Below, one piece after another: positions 62,996 to 64,000 of a stretch of DNA of 64,000 nucleotides; position 1 is the first letter of the stretch, and each line of letters begins with the position of its first letter. The translations under genes and the position numbers were made by a program. The notes beneath the pieces were generated by a model, which saw nothing but the letters and a program-made list of their open reading frames with translations, had not been told where the DNA came from and did not search any database. Origin of the DNA: JABDQW01 sp942492025 (GTDB taxonomy: Bacteria > Pseudomonadota > Gammaproteobacteria > SZUA-229); assembly GCA_942492025.1 (NCBI GenBank), contig CALODJ010000010.1, positions 310,001 to 374,000 of the forward strand. Reading direction: 5' to 3'.

Positions 62996-63478
62996 ATGAC
63001 CAACAACTCAACGAATTTACCTGTGCTAGGCTGGCGGGAGTGGCTATCTCTGCCGGATCTTGGGATAAAATCTATTAAGGCTAAAGTAGATACCGGGGCC
63101 CGCACTTCGGCACTGCATGCATTTTTTGTCGAGCCGTTTGAACATCAGGGTGAACAGTGGGTGCGCTTCGGGATCCACCCGCGGCAGAGATCCACTAAAT
63201 TGGTTGTCGAGTGCGAGGCTCCGATCAAAGACCGCCGTGTGATCACTGACTCGGGTGGTCACAAAGAATATCGTTATGTTATTGAAACCCGCCTCTCATT
63301 GGGCCACCTCGCATGGCCTGCGGAATTGACACTGACCGATCGTGACAGCATGAAGTTTCGCATGTTGCTGGGGCGGACCGCACTGGATGGTCAGTTTCTC
63401 GTTGATCCGGCGGAATCATACAAAATCGGTAAAAAGCCGAAGAAACACAAAACAAGGCCTTATCCAACCACGGAGTAA
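62996..63478 (+). CDS. RimB-like protease (ATP-dependent zinc protease family)
   Basis: A 160-residue protein of PF05618, a retropepsin-like fold with the motif KVDTGARTSALHA (Asp32). The family is annotated as a zinc protease but the D-T-G motif points to an aspartyl-type active site. RimB-type proteases trim the glutamate tail added by RimK. It ends six bases before the second rimK gene, so ligase and protease share an operon. Confidence 0.9.
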   Translation: MTNNSTNLPVLGWREWLSLPDLGIKSIKAKVDTGARTSALHAFFVEPFEHQGEQWVRFGIHPRQRSTKLVVECEAPIKDRRVITDSGGHKEYRYVIETRLSLGHLAWPAELTLTDRDSMKFRMLLGRTALDGQFLVDPAESYKIGKKPKKHKTRPYPTTE

Positions 63479-63484
63479 GTCGTT

Positions 63485-64000
63485 ATGAAGATCGCTGTTC
63501 TTTCGCGCAACAAGAAACTTTATTCCACACGGCGCCTGGTTGAGGCTGCCGAACAGCGTGGTCATGAAGTTATGGTTATCGATGTACTGCGCTGTTACAT
63601 GAACATCACCTCTCACAGACCTACAATCCATTATCGCGGTGATGTCCTGGACGGCTTTGATGCCGTCATTCCCCGCATCGGTGCTTCTGTGACTTTTTAT
63701 GGCACAGCGGTATTGCGTCAATTCGAGATGATGAACGTATTCCCATTGAATGAATCAGTGGCTGTGACACGCTCCCGCGACAAACTGCGATCGGCACAAT
63801 TGCTGGCAAGAAAAGGTATCGGCATGCCGGTGACCGGATTCGCGCATAATCCGGATGATATCCAGGATCTGCTCAAGGAGGTCGGCGGTGCTCCCCTGGT
63901 CATCAAACTGCTCGAGGGAACTCAGGGTATTGGCGTGGTGCTGGCAGAAACCCAGAAAGCGGCTGAAAGTGTGGTACAGGCATTTATGGGGCTGAAAGCC
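63485..64000 (+). CDS. rimK: Second RimK-type glutamate ligase, cut by window end
   Basis: The first 172 codons are present (start ATG AAG ATC GCT at 63485). The protein is nearly the same as the 57.1 kb RimK over this length, beginning KIAVLSRNKKLYSTRRLVEAAEQ in place of KIAILSRNRNLYSTRRL. It follows the RimB-like gene directly, as rimK does in typical rimB-rimK pairs, and is probably the canonical copy. A 38-bp stretch is identical to the first copy at DNA level. Confidence 0.9.
   Translation, partial: MKIAVLSRNKKLYSTRRLVEAAEQRGHEVMVIDVLRCYMNITSHRPTIHYRGDVLDGFDAVIPRIGASVTFYGTAVLRQFEMMNVFPLNESVAVTRSRDKLRSAQLLARKGIGMPVTGFAHNPDDIQDLLKEVGGAPLVIKLLEGTQGIGVVLAETQKAAESVVQAFMGLKA

Noticed and set aside
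1..64000. CRISPR arrays, tRNA or rRNA genes, prophage genes
   Set aside because: No regularly spaced repeats, no tRNA cloverleaf or rRNA sequence and no phage structural genes were seen; the repeats present are dispersed and palindromic.

Overview
The window looks like chromosomal DNA of a gammaproteobacterium of moderate GC content. The evidence is the mix of families: a fatty-acid cis/trans isomerase, lipoproteins with classical lipoboxes, OprB-type porins, a YcbB-like L,D-transpeptidase, a DUF3299-linked ABC exporter, a UUP1-family membrane protein and RimK. Heavy ion-transport content suggests a marine or halotolerant lifestyle, but that is inference. I saw no rRNA, tRNA, CRISPR array or prophage.

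Layout. (1) 0-11 kb, envelope lipids and redox: a pentaheme cytochrome lipoprotein with Calx-beta, a phospholipase D/ClsC-like lipoprotein, Cti and a patatin phospholipase with a probable C-terminal barrel. (2) 11-15.3 kb: an AraC regulator divergent from a secreted amidohydrolase, with a perfect 16-bp inverted repeat between them, then an OprB porin. (3) 15.2-17.7 kb: an IS110-family element lying between REP-like arms, then a small lipoprotein. (4) 17.7-26.3 kb: cardiolipin synthase, an MscS channel, a DUF1622 protein, an L,D-transpeptidase and a three-gene ABC/DUF3299 operon. (5) 26.6-49.7 kb, an ion and solute transport region: AI-2E transporter, Na/Pi transporter, MarC, three CNNM/CorC loci (the first a pseudogene), a nine-gene Mrp/Mbh-type antiporter operon with three NuoL/M/N-like subunits, a DUF211-VIT-Ca2+ ATPase operon, two more MscS channels and CorA. 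(6) 50-57 kb: UUP1 membrane protein, a second OprB porin flanked by direct repeats, an ECF sigma factor, a LysR regulator and another CNNM protein. (7) 57-64 kb: RimK, a second Na/Pi-PhoU transporter, a small charged protein, an OmpA-type lipoprotein, a RimB-like zinc/aspartyl protease and a second RimK cut by the window end.

The genes share two themes: membrane lipid and cell-wall remodelling, and control of cations, osmotic pressure and phosphate. The UUP1, RimK and RimB-like families are known to co-occur as a peptide-tagging (ATP-grasp ligase) system; here they are spread over 13 kb with two RimK paralogues.

The intergenic regions are full of small non-autonomous repeats. I distinguish: a ~70-bp palindrome starting GTAGGGTGCGCC (six complete copies, two degenerate); an element with CTAGCCCGCATTTCTCACC ends, ranging from a 42-bp hairpin to a 315-bp form that carries the 70-bp palindrome inside it; a GTCATTGCGAG family, two copies with ACTTACTTAAG-like ends; a CACAGAG palindrome; and REP-like sequences around the IS110. 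In two places the CTAG end of the second family supplies the stop codon of a gene.
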